A DNA stretch of 47,719 bases from Mycobacterium sp. GTDB taxonomy: Bacteria; Actinomycetota; Actinomycetes; Mycobacteriales; Mycobacteriaceae. The DNA lies in NCBI GenBank assembly GCA_021732005.1, contig JAKFVT010000060.1:1-47719 (forward strand), in the 5' to 3' direction. Both the position numbers and the translations under genes were made by a program. The notes under the pieces are model-generated. The model was given only the letters and a program-made list of their open reading frames with translations, was not told the DNA's origin and did no database searches. Below are positions 1 through 7,531 of the stretch, one piece after another; position 1 is the first letter of the stretch, and each line of letters starts with the position of its first letter.

Positions 1-63
1 GACCGGGACGGTTCTCTTGCGAGGGTTGGGCGGGTGGAACTGGGTGGGAATCTGCCCTGTGGG

Positions 64-1116
64 TTAGAGCTCTTCGGTTTCGGTGTAGTCCTGCTCGGCG
101 TCCAGGTCGTAACCCGCATCGCTGTTCCAGGTGCCGGTGGCGACGTCGTAGCCGGCGACCTCCGACGGATCGAAGCTGGCCGGGCTGTCCTTGAGCGACA
201 GACCCAGCTGGTGCAGCTTGATCTTGACCTCGTCGATCGACTTCTGGCCGAAGTTACGGATGTCCAGCAGATCGGACTCCGTGCGGGCGACCAGCTCGCC
301 AACGGTGTGCACACCTTCGCGCTTGAGGCAGTTGTACGAACGGACGGTCAGGTCCAGATCGTCGATCGGCAGCGCGAACGCCGCGATGTGATCGGCCTCG
401 GCAGGCGACGGGCCGATCTCGATGCCCTCAGCCTCGACATTGAGTTCCCGTGCCAGACCGAACAATTCGACCAGGGTCTTGCCGGCCGACGCCAGGGCGT
501 CACGCGGGCTGATCGAGTTCTTGGTCTCGACATCGAGGATCAGCTTGTCGAAGTCGGTGCGCTGCTCGACGCGGGTGGCCTCCACCTTGTAGGTGACCTT
601 CAGCACCGGCGAGTAGATGGAATCGACCGGGATACGGCCGATTTCGGCACCTGAGGCCTTGTTCTGCACGGCAGGCACGTAACCGCGGCCGCGCTCGACG
701 ACCAGCTCGACCTCGAGCTTGCCCTTGTCGTTCAGGGTTGCGATGTGCATGTCCGGGTTGTGCACGGTCACGCCGGCCGGCGGAACGATGTCGCCGGCAG
801 TGACCTCACCCGGGCCCTGCTTGCGCAGGTACATCGTGACCGGCTCGTCCTCCTCGGAGGACACGACGAGTCCCTTGAGGTTGAGGATGATGTCGGTGAC
901 GTCTTCCTTCACACCGGGCACGGTGGTGAACTCGTGCAGCACACCGTCGATGCGGATGCTCGTGACGGCCGCGCCGGGGATCGACGACAGCAGCGTACGC
1001 CGCAGCGAATTGCCAAGGGTGTAACCAAATCCCGGCTCCAGCGGCTCGATGACGAACTGCGACCGGTCCTCGGCGATGACCTCTTCGCTCAGTGTGGGGC
1101 GCTGAGAAATCAGCAT
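64..1116 (-). CDS. rpoA: RNA polymerase alpha subunit
   Basis: The 350-residue protein matches bacterial RpoA in length and order. The N-terminal domain (about residues 1-230) assembles the core enzyme and carries the GYTLGNSLRRTLLSSIPGAA region of the alpha dimer interface. The C-terminal domain (about 245-320) carries the NCLKREGVHTVGEL and RNFGQKSIDEVK helices that contact UP elements and activators. An acidic Glu/Asp-rich tail of about 35 residues follows, as in other actinobacteria. The ATG at 1116 is preceded by a GAAGGAG ribosome binding site on the minus strand. It is the last complete gene of the infA-rpmJ-rpsM-rpsK-rpsD-rpoA string. The 63 bases beyond its stop are non-coding as far as I can see; rplQ would be expected just outside the window. 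Confidence 0.98.
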   Translation of the reverse strand: MLISQRPTLSEEVIAEDRSQFVIEPLEPGFGYTLGNSLRRTLLSSIPGAAVTSIRIDGVLHEFTTVPGVKEDVTDIILNLKGLVVSSEEDEPVTMYLRKQGPGEVTAGDIVPPAGVTVHNPDMHIATLNDKGKLEVELVVERGRGYVPAVQNKASGAEIGRIPVDSIYSPVLKVTYKVEATRVEQRTDFDKLILDVETKNSISPRDALASAGKTLVELFGLARELNVEAEGIEIGPSPAEADHIAAFALPIDDLDLTVRSYNCLKREGVHTVGELVARTESDLLDIRNFGQKSIDEVKIKLHQLGLSLKDSPASFDPSEVAGYDVATGTWNSDAGYDLDAEQDYTETEEL

Positions 1117-1197
1117 GCTTTTTCTATCTCCTTCTCGGCAACCGCTATTTGATGCCGTTAAGCGATCCGCGGAACGGTTGCCCCGCGGACGTCTTCA

Positions 1198-1803
1198 TTA
1201 CTTCGAGTAGAACTCGACGATCAGCTGCTCGGCGAGCGGAACCTGGATCTGCTCACGAGTGGGCAACTGATGGACGAGGATTCGCTGACGCTCCCCCACG
1301 ACCTGCAGCCAGGACGGGATCGGGCGGTCGCCCGCGGCCTGACGAGCAGCCTCGAACGGGAACGTGTTGATCGACTTGTCCTTGACATCGATGATGTCGT
1401 ACTGCGACACCCGGTAGCTCGGGATGTTCACCTTGACGCCATTGACGGTGAAGTGGCCGTGGCTGACCAGCTGGCGAGCCATCCGGCGGGTACGCGCCAG
1501 GCCGGCGCGGTACACGACGTTGTCCAGCCGGGTCTCCAGGATCTGGAGCAGGTTTTCACCGGTCTTGCCGGAGGACCGGTTGGCCTCTTCGTAGTACTTG
1601 CGGAACTGCTTCTCCATCACGCCGTAGGTGAAGCGAGCCTTCTGCTTCTCCTGCAGCTGCTGACGGTATTCGCTCTCCTTGATCCGCGCGCGACCGTGCT
1701 GGCCGGGCGGGTAGGGACGCTTCTCGAACGACTGATCACCACCGACCAGGTCGACGCCGAGGCGGCGCGACTTGCGGGTCGCGGGTCCGGTATAACGAGC
1801 CAT
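1198..1803 (-). CDS. rpsD: 30S ribosomal protein S4
   Basis: The 201-residue protein is a standard-length S4. It begins MARYTGPATRKSRRLGVDL and has the S4 RNA-binding domain around residues 90-155 (RLDNVVYRAGLARTRRMARQ, then VNIPSYRV). S4 nucleates assembly of the 30S body by binding 16S rRNA and in many bacteria autoregulates the alpha operon. The zinc-type cysteines near the N-terminus found in some S4 paralogues are absent. It lies 14 bp downstream of rpsK and 81 bp upstream of rpoA, so all are probably co-transcribed. Confidence 0.98.
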   Translation of the reverse strand: MARYTGPATRKSRRLGVDLVGGDQSFEKRPYPPGQHGRARIKESEYRQQLQEKQKARFTYGVMEKQFRKYYEEANRSSGKTGENLLQILETRLDNVVYRAGLARTRRMARQLVSHGHFTVNGVKVNIPSYRVSQYDIIDVKDKSINTFPFEAARQAAGDRPIPSWLQVVGERQRILVHQLPTREQIQVPLAEQLIVEFYSK

Positions 1804-1817
1804 TTTTCAGATCCTCC

Positions 1818-2231
1818 CTAGACCCGGCGCCGCTTGGGCGGACGGCAGCCGTTGTGCGGCTGCGGAGTGACGTCGGAGATGGCGCCGACCTCGAGGCCGG
1901 CGGCCTGCAGCGAGCGGATCGCCGTTTCGCGGCCCGAACCCGGGCCCTTCACGAACACGTCGACCTTCTTCACGCCGTGCTCCTGCGCCTTGCGGGCAGC
2001 GTTCTCGGCGGCGAGCTGCGCGGCGAACGGGGTCGACTTACGCGACCCCTTGAAGCCGACGTGACCCGACGAAGCCCAGGCGATGACGTTGCCCTGGGGA
2101 TCGGTGATCGAGACGATCGTGTTGTTGAACGTGCTCTTGATGTGAGCGGCGCCGTGCGGGATGTTCTTCTTTTCCCTGCGACGGGTCTTCTGACCCTTCT
2201 TGGCGCCGGTGCCCTTCTTTGCCTGTGCCAT
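1818..2231 (-). CDS. rpsK: 30S ribosomal protein S11
   Basis: The 137-residue protein starts with a basic Lys/Arg-rich segment. It carries the S11 signatures HIKSTFNNTIVSITD, GFKGSRKSTPFAAQ and DVTPQPHNGCRPPKRRRV at the C-terminus. S11 sits on the 30S platform and forms part of the mRNA exit region. It is 6 bp from rpsM, indicating tight co-transcription and probable translational coupling. Nothing unusual was seen. Confidence 0.98.
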   Translation of the reverse strand: MAQAKKGTGAKKGQKTRRREKKNIPHGAAHIKSTFNNTIVSITDPQGNVIAWASSGHVGFKGSRKSTPFAAQLAAENAARKAQEHGVKKVDVFVKGPGSGRETAIRSLQAAGLEVGAISDVTPQPHNGCRPPKRRRV

Positions 2232-2237
2232 CCGGGG

Positions 2238-2612
2238 TTACCTGGCCTTCTTCTTGCCGGCGATGGTGCGCTTGGGGCCCTTGCGGGTCCGCGCATTGGT
2301 CTTGGTTCGCTGGCCACGCACCGGCAGGCCGCGGCGATGCCGCAGGCCCTGGTAGCAGCCGATCTCGATCTTGCGGCGAATGTCGGCCTGAACCTCGCGG
2401 CGCAGGTCACCCTCGACCTTGAGGTTGCCTTCGATGTAGTCGCGCAGCTGGGTCACCTGATCATCGGTGAGGTCCTTGGTGCGCAGGTCCCGGTCGATGC
2501 CGGTGCCGTCCAGGATTTCCTGGCTACGGGTACGGCCGATGCCGTAGATATAGGTCAGCGCGATCTCCATGCGCTTGTCGCGCGGGAGATCAACGCCCAT
2601 GAGACGTGCCAT
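2238..2612 (-). CDS. rpsM: 30S ribosomal protein S13
   Basis: The 124-residue protein has the typical S13 start MARLMGVDLPRDKRMEIALT, a helix-hairpin-helix-like segment (YIYGIGRTRSQEILDGTG) and the C-terminal GLRHRRGLPVRGQRTKTNAR extension that reaches the decoding centre. S13 contacts 16S rRNA in the 30S head and the P-site tRNA. An AGAAGGAAT ribosome binding site precedes the ATG on the minus strand. A 171-bp spacer with two hairpins separates it from rpmJ. Confidence 0.98.
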   Translation of the reverse strand: MARLMGVDLPRDKRMEIALTYIYGIGRTRSQEILDGTGIDRDLRTKDLTDDQVTQLRDYIEGNLKVEGDLRREVQADIRRKIEIGCYQGLRHRRGLPVRGQRTKTNARTRKGPKRTIAGKKKAR

Positions 2613-2658
2613 CAGGCAGTGATTCCTTCTCTATGCGGAGGTCTGATCCCAGTCCGTT

Positions 2659-2692
2659 CCCCGTCTGTCGGGGTCCGGCCTCCGTGCCGGAC
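2659..2692. other. Two adjacent hairpins in the rpmJ-rpsM spacer
   Basis: Within the 171-bp spacer there are two perfect stems: CCCCG/CGGGG (2659-2663 with 2669-2673, loop 5) and GTCCGGC/GCCGGAC (2673-2679 with 2686-2692, loop 6). They share base 2673, so they could not both form fully. No T-tract follows on either strand. They could be a leader structure for rpsM or an attenuator. Function is unproven. Confidence 0.4.
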
Positions 2693-2783
2693 GTGGCTGA
2701 TCGGCCCATCTCTAAAGACTCAAACCGATCAGTGGTACTGGGAGGTCTGCATTCAGTTGTGGGTGGTGCTGTGCGTCGAGGGA

Positions 2784-2897
2784 CTAACCCTGCCGCTGCT
2801 TGTGGCGCGGATCAGAGCAGATCACCATGACCCGCCCGTGCCGGCGGATCACCCTGCACTTGTCGCAGATCGGCTTGACGCTCGGGTTCACCTTCAC
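2784..2897 (-). CDS. rpmJ: 50S ribosomal protein L36
   Basis: This 37-residue gene is easily missed because of its size and GTG start (2895-2897). The translation begins [20 protein letters not shown] and ends in DPRHKQRQG. It carries the zinc-ribbon ligands Cys11, Cys14, Cys27 and His32, so it is the zinc-binding (C+) form of L36. A zinc-free paralogue, which many mycobacteria also encode elsewhere, is not in this window. An AAGGATC ribosome binding site precedes the start on the minus strand. It lies between infA and rpsM, as in M. tuberculosis. Confidence 0.97.
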
Positions 2898-2959
2898 GGC
2901 TGTTCGATCCTTCTAGTTCTCGTCGTTGTCGGTTAGCGCTGGTTCGCGGTCGGTGAGGC

Positions 2960-3181
2960 TTACTTGTACCGGTACACAATGCGCCCGCGGGTCAGGTCGT
3001 AGGGAGACAACTCCACCACCACCCGGTCCTCGGGAAGGATGCGAATGTAATGCTGCCGCATCTTGCCGCTGATGTGAGCGAGTACCTTGTGTCCGTTCTC
3101 CAGCTCAATGCGAAACATCGCGTTGGGCAGGGGCTCGACCACGCGGCCCTCGACCTCGATGGCACCGTCTTTCTTGGCCAT
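2960..3181 (-). CDS. infA: Translation initiation factor IF-1
   Basis: The 73-residue OB-fold protein begins MAKKDGAIEVEGRVVEPLPN and ends GRIVYRYK, the normal IF-1 length. IF-1 binds the 30S A site during initiation. A longer in-frame reading extends upstream, but the ATG at 3179-3181 is chosen because it gives the universal IF-1 N-terminus and has a GAAGAGGAC ribosome binding site just before it. It is the first gene of the minus-strand ribosomal string. Its probable promoter lies about 130 bp upstream. Confidence 0.98.
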   Translation of the reverse strand: MAKKDGAIEVEGRVVEPLPNAMFRIELENGHKVLAHISGKMRQHYIRILPEDRVVVELSPYDLTRGRIVYRYK

Positions 3182-3251
3182 GTCCTCTTCGATCCTGCTT
3201 TCTCGGTTTGGGGCAGCATTCGCCCCGACTGCAAAACGTGAGCCGGGAGCA

Positions 3252-3269
3252 GGAAATTCCAGGATTTCC
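3252..3269 (-). other. Hairpin and direct repeat in the infA leader
   Basis: GGAAAT (3252-3257) and ATTTCC (3264-3269) form a perfect 6-bp stem with a 6-nt loop. Overlapping it is a direct repeat TTCCAGGA (3257-3264 and 3266-3273). Both lie in the predicted untranslated leader of infA. Role unknown. Confidence 0.35.
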
Positions 3270-3315
3270 AGGACAGGGCACGCAAGAGTCGGCGCGGAAT
3301 CCGCACCGTTGGTCA

Positions 3316-3344
3316 ACGATACCCGCTCGGGCGCGCTACTCCAA
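3316..3344 (-). promoter_or_regulatory. Candidate promoter of infA operon
   Basis: On the minus strand a TTGGAG -35-like hexamer (3339-3344) is separated by 17 bp from TATCGT (3316-3321), which fits the mycobacterial -10 TANNNT. Transcription would start near 3308, giving a leader of about 127 nt before infA. Assigned by eye from spacing and motif only. Confidence 0.4.
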
Positions 3345-3464
3345 AACGCGCCGAAGCCGCGCTGACCTCCGCTTCATCTGCTGGCGAACACGACGCGGCG
3401 GGAACCGCGGGCCCGCAAAGCCCACCCTAATAACGACTGGACAACGGGCGCATACTTGACGGTG

Positions 3465-5165
3465 ATGACTGGACCCGCCCCCCAGCCCCGCAAACCCGTG
3501 ATTCTCACTGTGGACGACGACCCCGCCGTCTCGCGTGCCGTGGCACGTGACCTCCGCCGTCACTACGGCGAGCGGTATCGGATCGTCCGCGCCGAATCCG
3601 GGCTCGATGCGCTGGAAACAATCAACGAACTCAAGCTGCGCGGCGAGACCGTCGCGGTGTTCGTCGCCGACTACCGGATGCCACAGATGAGCGGCATCCA
3701 GTTCCTCGAAGAGGCGATGGACGTCTACCCGATGGCCCGTCGCGTTCTGTTGACGGCCTACGCCGACACCCACGCCGCGATCGACGCGATCAACGTCGTC
3801 GACCTCGACCACTACCTGCTCAAGCCGTGGGATCCGCCGGAGGAAAAGCTCTACCCGGTGATCGACGCGCTCCTGGAGGCCTGGCACGCCACCGGCGACC
3901 GGGCCATCCCGCACACCAAGGTGATCGGGCACCGCTGGAGCGAACGCTCGTGGGAGGTGCGCCAGTTCCTGGCCCGCAACCTGCATTCGTTCCGCGCGTT
4001 CAACGCCGACGAGCCCAAGGGCAAGCAGCTGTTGGACGCGGGCGGCCTGGACGAGTTCCAGCTGCCGGTGGTCATCAGCGAACAGGGTCAGATCCTGGTC
4101 GACCCGACCGATGCCGAGCTGGCCGCGATGCTGGGACTGTCCACCAGCCCGTCGCTGGAGATGTACGACCTGGCGGTCATCGGCGGCGGGCCGGCCGGGC
4201 TGGCGGCCGCGGTGTACGGCGCCTCTGAAGGGCTCAAGACCGTGCTGATCGAGGAGACCACCACCGGCGGCCAGGCCGGCCGCAGCTCGCGGATCGAGAA
4301 CTACCTCGGCTTCCCCACCGGCATCTCCGGCGCCGAACTCACCACGTCAGCCCGCAGGCAGGCCGAGCGATTCGGCGCCGAGGTGATCACCACCCGCAAG
4401 GCGATCAAGCTCTCCGCCGGTGAAGCGGGCACCGCTCGCACGATCGAGTTCGAGGACGGCAGCACCATCGCCGCCCGCGCCGTCATTCTGGCCACCGGTG
4501 TGGCCTACCGGCAGCTGCAGGTCACCGGCTGCTGGGACAACCCCGACGATCCCACATGCAACTACGTCGGGCGGGGCGTGTACTACGGCGCCTCGGTGTC
4601 CGACGCCTCGGAATGCCGCGGCGAGGACGTCTACATCGTGGGCGGCGCCAACTCGGCCGGGCAGGCGGCGATGTACATGTCCCGCGAGGCCCGCTCGGTC
4701 ACCATGCTGGTGCGCGGACCGTCGCTCGAGGCGTCGATGTCGCACTACCTGATCCAGCAGATCGAGAAGAACCCGACGATCTCGGTCCGCACCTGCACCG
4801 AAGTGGTGGACACCCTCGGCGAGGACGACCACCTGACCGGCCTGGTCTTGCAGAACCGGCAGACCGGCCAGCGCGAAACCGTCGAAGCCAGCCGAATGTG
4901 CTGTTTCATCGGGGCCGAGCCACGCACCGACTGGCTCAAGGAGGTCGTCGCCGTCGACGACCACGGTTTCGTACTCGCCGGACCCGACCTGCTGAACGTG
5001 GCCGGATGGACTCTGGACCGCCCGCCGCACCACCTGGAAACAAGTGTGCCCGGTGTGTTTGTTGCAGGAGACGTGCGCTCCGAGTCCGCAAAACGGGTGG
5101 CGGCTGCCGTCGGCGAAGGTTCGATGGCAGTGATGTTGGTGCACCGGTACCTGGCGGAGGCATAG
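3465..5165 (+). CDS. Receiver domain fused to thioredoxin-reductase-like flavoprotein
   Basis: The 566-residue fusion has three parts. Residues about 12-135 are a CheY-like receiver with phospho-acceptor Asp69 (VADYRMP) and Lys120 (LLKPWD). Residues about 152-224 resemble a glutaredoxin fold, but Ser/Glu (WSERSW) occupy the place where CPYC would be. From about 233 there is a TrxR-class FAD/NAD(P)H module with GGGPAG (239-), GGQAGRSSRIENYLGFP, a second nucleotide-binding VGGANSAGQAA and the FAD motif VFVAGDVRSES. At the position of the TrxR active-site CATC the sequence reads GASV (375-378), so classical dithiol chemistry is not possible there. The start could be TTG 3456, GTG 3462 or ATG 3465; CATACT (3451-3456) could be a -10 for a nearly leaderless message. 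The kinase gene follows 3 bp later. Database names such as fused response regulator/thioredoxin-disulfide reductase probably overstate its activity. Confidence 0.85.
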   Translation: MTGPAPQPRKPVILTVDDDPAVSRAVARDLRRHYGERYRIVRAESGLDALETINELKLRGETVAVFVADYRMPQMSGIQFLEEAMDVYPMARRVLLTAYADTHAAIDAINVVDLDHYLLKPWDPPEEKLYPVIDALLEAWHATGDRAIPHTKVIGHRWSERSWEVRQFLARNLHSFRAFNADEPKGKQLLDAGGLDEFQLPVVISEQGQILVDPTDAELAAMLGLSTSPSLEMYDLAVIGGGPAGLAAAVYGASEGLKTVLIEETTTGGQAGRSSRIENYLGFPTGISGAELTTSARRQAERFGAEVITTRKAIKLSAGEAGTARTIEFEDGSTIAARAVILATGVAYRQLQVTGCWDNPDDPTCNYVGRGVYYGASVSDASECRGEDVYIVGGANSAGQAAMYMSREARSVTMLVRGPSLEASMSHYLIQQIEKNPTISVRTCTEVVDTLGEDDHLTGLVLQNRQTGQRETVEASRMCCFIGAEPRTDWLKEVVAVDDHGFVLAGPDLLNVAGWTLDRPPHHLETSVPGVFVAGDVRSESAKRVAAAVGEGSMAVMLVHRYLAEA

Positions 5166-5168
5166 AAA

Positions 5169-6653
5169 ATGGGCGAAACCTGCATGCCCGACGAACTCAG
5201 GACGCTGTTCCTGTTCGAGAAACTGTCCACCGAACAGCTGAAGACGCTGTGCGAGAACGGGCACATCGCGACATTCGAGACCGGCCCGGTGGTCGTCGAG
5301 GGCGAACCGGCCACCTGCTTCTACGTCCTGCTCGACGGCGAGTTGGTGATGTCGAAACGATCCGGCGGAGTCGACGTCGAGACCAGTCGCACTTCGCAGC
5401 GCGGCGTGTACTGCGGCGCCTGGTCGGCCTACATCCCCAACGAGGAGCAGGTCTACCAGGCCTCGGTGCGCGTGACGAAGCCGTCGCGGTTCTTCGTGCT
5501 GGACGCCGAGGCCTTCGCACGATTCATGAAGTCGGAGTTTCCGATGGCAGTGCATCTGCTCGAGGGCCACATGGTCGGCGGCCGGCGGCAGAGCCAGATC
5601 ATCGGCCAGCGGCAGAAGCTACTGGCCCTGGGCACCATCACCGCCGGGCTGACCCACCAGCTCAACAATCCGGCGGCGGCCACCGCCCGGGCCGTGGCCG
5701 ATCTGCGTGAGGGCGTCGGCAAGATGCGCTACAAGCTGAGCATGCTTGCCGACGGCAAGTTCAGCCCAGAAGCCCTGCGGGTGCTGGTCCGAATCCAGGA
5801 AGAGGTGGCCGAGCAGGTCGCCAAGTCCAAGGCCCAGGAACTGACCGCGCTGGAGACCTCCGACCGTGAAGACCAGATCGGCGACTGGCTGGAGGACCAC
5901 GGGATCGCCAGCGCCTGGGACTATGCGCCGACGTTCGTCGAAGCCGGCCTGGACGTCGATTGGCTCGAGCGCATCGAGGCCTCCATCGACTCCGTCGACT
6001 GCTCGGCGACGCTGCAGAGTGCCATCGGCTGGCTGAAGTACACCATTGACACCGAGCTGCGGATGAACGAGATCGCCGACGCCAGCGAGCGCATCTCCGG
6101 CCTGCTGGCCGGCGCCAAGAAGTACTCCCAGATGGACCGGGCCGAATACCAGGTCGCGAATGTCCACGAGCTCCTGCACAGCACGCTGAAGACACTGTTC
6201 GGCGACAAGGTGGGACCCGACAAGCCGATCAAGCTGGTCAAGGATTGGGACAAGTCGCTACCCGAAATCGCTTGCTACCCAGGCGGTTTGAATGAGGTAT
6301 GGGACGTCATCATCAACAATGCCATCCAGGCGATGAAGGGCCGGGGCACGTTGACGATCCGCACCGGCCGCCAGGGTGACGACCAGATCCGGGTGGAGAT
6401 CTGTGACGACGGCCCGGGCATCCCGGAGGAGATCATCGACCGGATCTTCACCGCGTTCTTCACCACGAAGCCGTTCGGTGAGGGCGACGGCCTCGGCCTG
6501 GATCTCGCCCGCCGGATCATCGTCGAGAAACACCAGGGCGACATCCGGGTCGAATCCGAGCCCGGCAACACCCGCTTCATCATCTTGCTGCCGCTGGTGG
6601 CGTCCGCGCCGGTCGACATAACTCCGGGTGAACTTTCGGCCGCGGCGGAATAG
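5169..6653 (+). CDS. Sensor histidine kinase with cyclic-nucleotide-binding-like domain
   Basis: The 494-residue cytoplasmic protein has no membrane segments. Residues about 10-125 form a CRP/cNMP-type beta-roll (VVEGEPATCFYVLLDGELVM). The phosphate-binding cassette normally has a Gly-Glu and an Arg-x-Ala; here it reads RGVYCGAWSAY ... VYQAS, so cAMP binding is doubtful. The N-terminal region has four cysteines (5, 28, 50, 82), which may suit redox sensing. The kinase core has an H-box with His163 (AGLTHQLNNPAA), the N-box NEVWDVIINNAIQAM, G1 DDGPGIP and G2 GDGLGLDLARRI. It lies 3 bp after the receiver/TrxR-like gene, the obvious candidate phosphotransfer partner. No DNA-binding regulator accompanies the pair, so its output may be enzymatic. 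Confidence 0.85.
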   Translation: MGETCMPDELRTLFLFEKLSTEQLKTLCENGHIATFETGPVVVEGEPATCFYVLLDGELVMSKRSGGVDVETSRTSQRGVYCGAWSAYIPNEEQVYQASVRVTKPSRFFVLDAEAFARFMKSEFPMAVHLLEGHMVGGRRQSQIIGQRQKLLALGTITAGLTHQLNNPAAATARAVADLREGVGKMRYKLSMLADGKFSPEALRVLVRIQEEVAEQVAKSKAQELTALETSDREDQIGDWLEDHGIASAWDYAPTFVEAGLDVDWLERIEASIDSVDCSATLQSAIGWLKYTIDTELRMNEIADASERISGLLAGAKKYSQMDRAEYQVANVHELLHSTLKTLFGDKVGPDKPIKLVKDWDKSLPEIACYPGGLNEVWDVIINNAIQAMKGRGTLTIRTGRQGDDQIRVEICDDGPGIPEEIIDRIFTAFFTTKPFGEGDGLGLDLARRIIVEKHQGDIRVESEPGNTRFIILLPLVASAPVDITPGELSAAAE

Positions 6654-6655
6654 CC

Positions 6656-6671
6656 CCCGCTGCGGAGCGGG
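6656..6671 (+). terminator. Hairpin after the kinase gene
   Basis: CCCGCT (6656-6661), loop GCGG, AGCGGG (6666-6671) form a perfect 6-bp GC-rich stem 3 bases after the kinase stop, followed by TTGT rather than a full T-tract. It is a plausible weak terminator separating the signalling pair from the oxidoreductase genes. Confidence 0.4.
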
Positions 6672-6682
6672 TTGTAGCGGCC

Positions 6683-7516
6683 ATGAGCGCCAAGCCCGAT
6701 CTCGGCAAGTTCGCGTCATTCGGCATGGGGGTCACCCGCGAGGATGCCTCGGCAATCGAAGCGCTCGGTTATGGCGCGGTGTGGGTGGCCGGCTCGCCAC
6801 CCGCCGAGCTGGACTGGGTGGACCCGGTTCTCGAAGCGACCCGGACGCTGAAACTGGCCACCGGCATCGTCAACATCTGGACCGCCAAGCCCGAGGCGGT
6901 CGCCGCCTCGTTCCATCGCATCGAGAACGCGCACCCCGGCCGCTTCCTGCTGGGCCTCGGTGTCGGCCATCCCGAGGCGGACGCCGCGTTCACCAAGCCG
7001 ATCACCGCGCTCAACGCCTACCTCGACGTGCTGGACCAACATGGCGTACCGCGGCAGAACCGTGTTCTGGCGGCGCTAGGTCCGCAGGTCTTGAAACTGT
7101 CGGCACGCCGCAGCGCCGGCGCCCACCCTGTGCTCGTCACCCCCGAGCACACCGCACACGCGCGCGAACTGATCGGTCCCGACGCGTTCCTGGCGCCCGC
7201 GGTACCTGTCGTCCCGACCACGGACGTCGAGCACGCGCGAGCCGTCGGCCGCAAGACCCTCGAGCTTTATCTCGGGCTGAGCAATTACCTCAACAACTGG
7301 AAGCGGCTGGGCTTCACTGATGACGACATCACCCGCCCCGGCAGCGACCGGCTCGTGGACGCCCTGATCGTCTACGGCACCTCCGAGACGATCGCGTCCC
7401 GGCTCAACGAGCACCTCGAGGCCGGCGCCGACCACGTGCCGATCCAGTTGCTGACCTCGCCGGCCAAGGTCATACCCACCTTGGCCGATCTCGCCGGCCC
7501 ACTCGGGCTCAGCTGA
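6683..7516 (+). CDS. F420-type LLM oxidoreductase, paralogue 1
   Basis: This 277-residue luciferase-like monooxygenase-fold protein belongs to the mycobacterial F420-dependent subfamily that I recall as TIGR03620 (MSMEG_4141 family). Characteristic segments are LGYGAVWVAGSPPAELDW, TGIVNIWTAKPE, ENAHPGRFLLGLGVGHPE, ALGPQVLKLSARRSAGAHP and NYLNNWKRLGFTDDD. The second and third genes share these almost in register. The position between infA and rmlB corresponds to M. tuberculosis Rv3463, where there is a single such gene. Substrate unknown; family members are expected to exchange hydride with coenzyme F420. No clear ribosome binding site precedes the ATG. Confidence 0.85.
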   Translation: MSAKPDLGKFASFGMGVTREDASAIEALGYGAVWVAGSPPAELDWVDPVLEATRTLKLATGIVNIWTAKPEAVAASFHRIENAHPGRFLLGLGVGHPEADAAFTKPITALNAYLDVLDQHGVPRQNRVLAALGPQVLKLSARRSAGAHPVLVTPEHTAHARELIGPDAFLAPAVPVVPTTDVEHARAVGRKTLELYLGLSNYLNNWKRLGFTDDDITRPGSDRLVDALIVYGTSETIASRLNEHLEAGADHVPIQLLTSPAKVIPTLADLAGPLGLS

Positions 7517-7531
7517 CCGAAAGGAAGGTCG

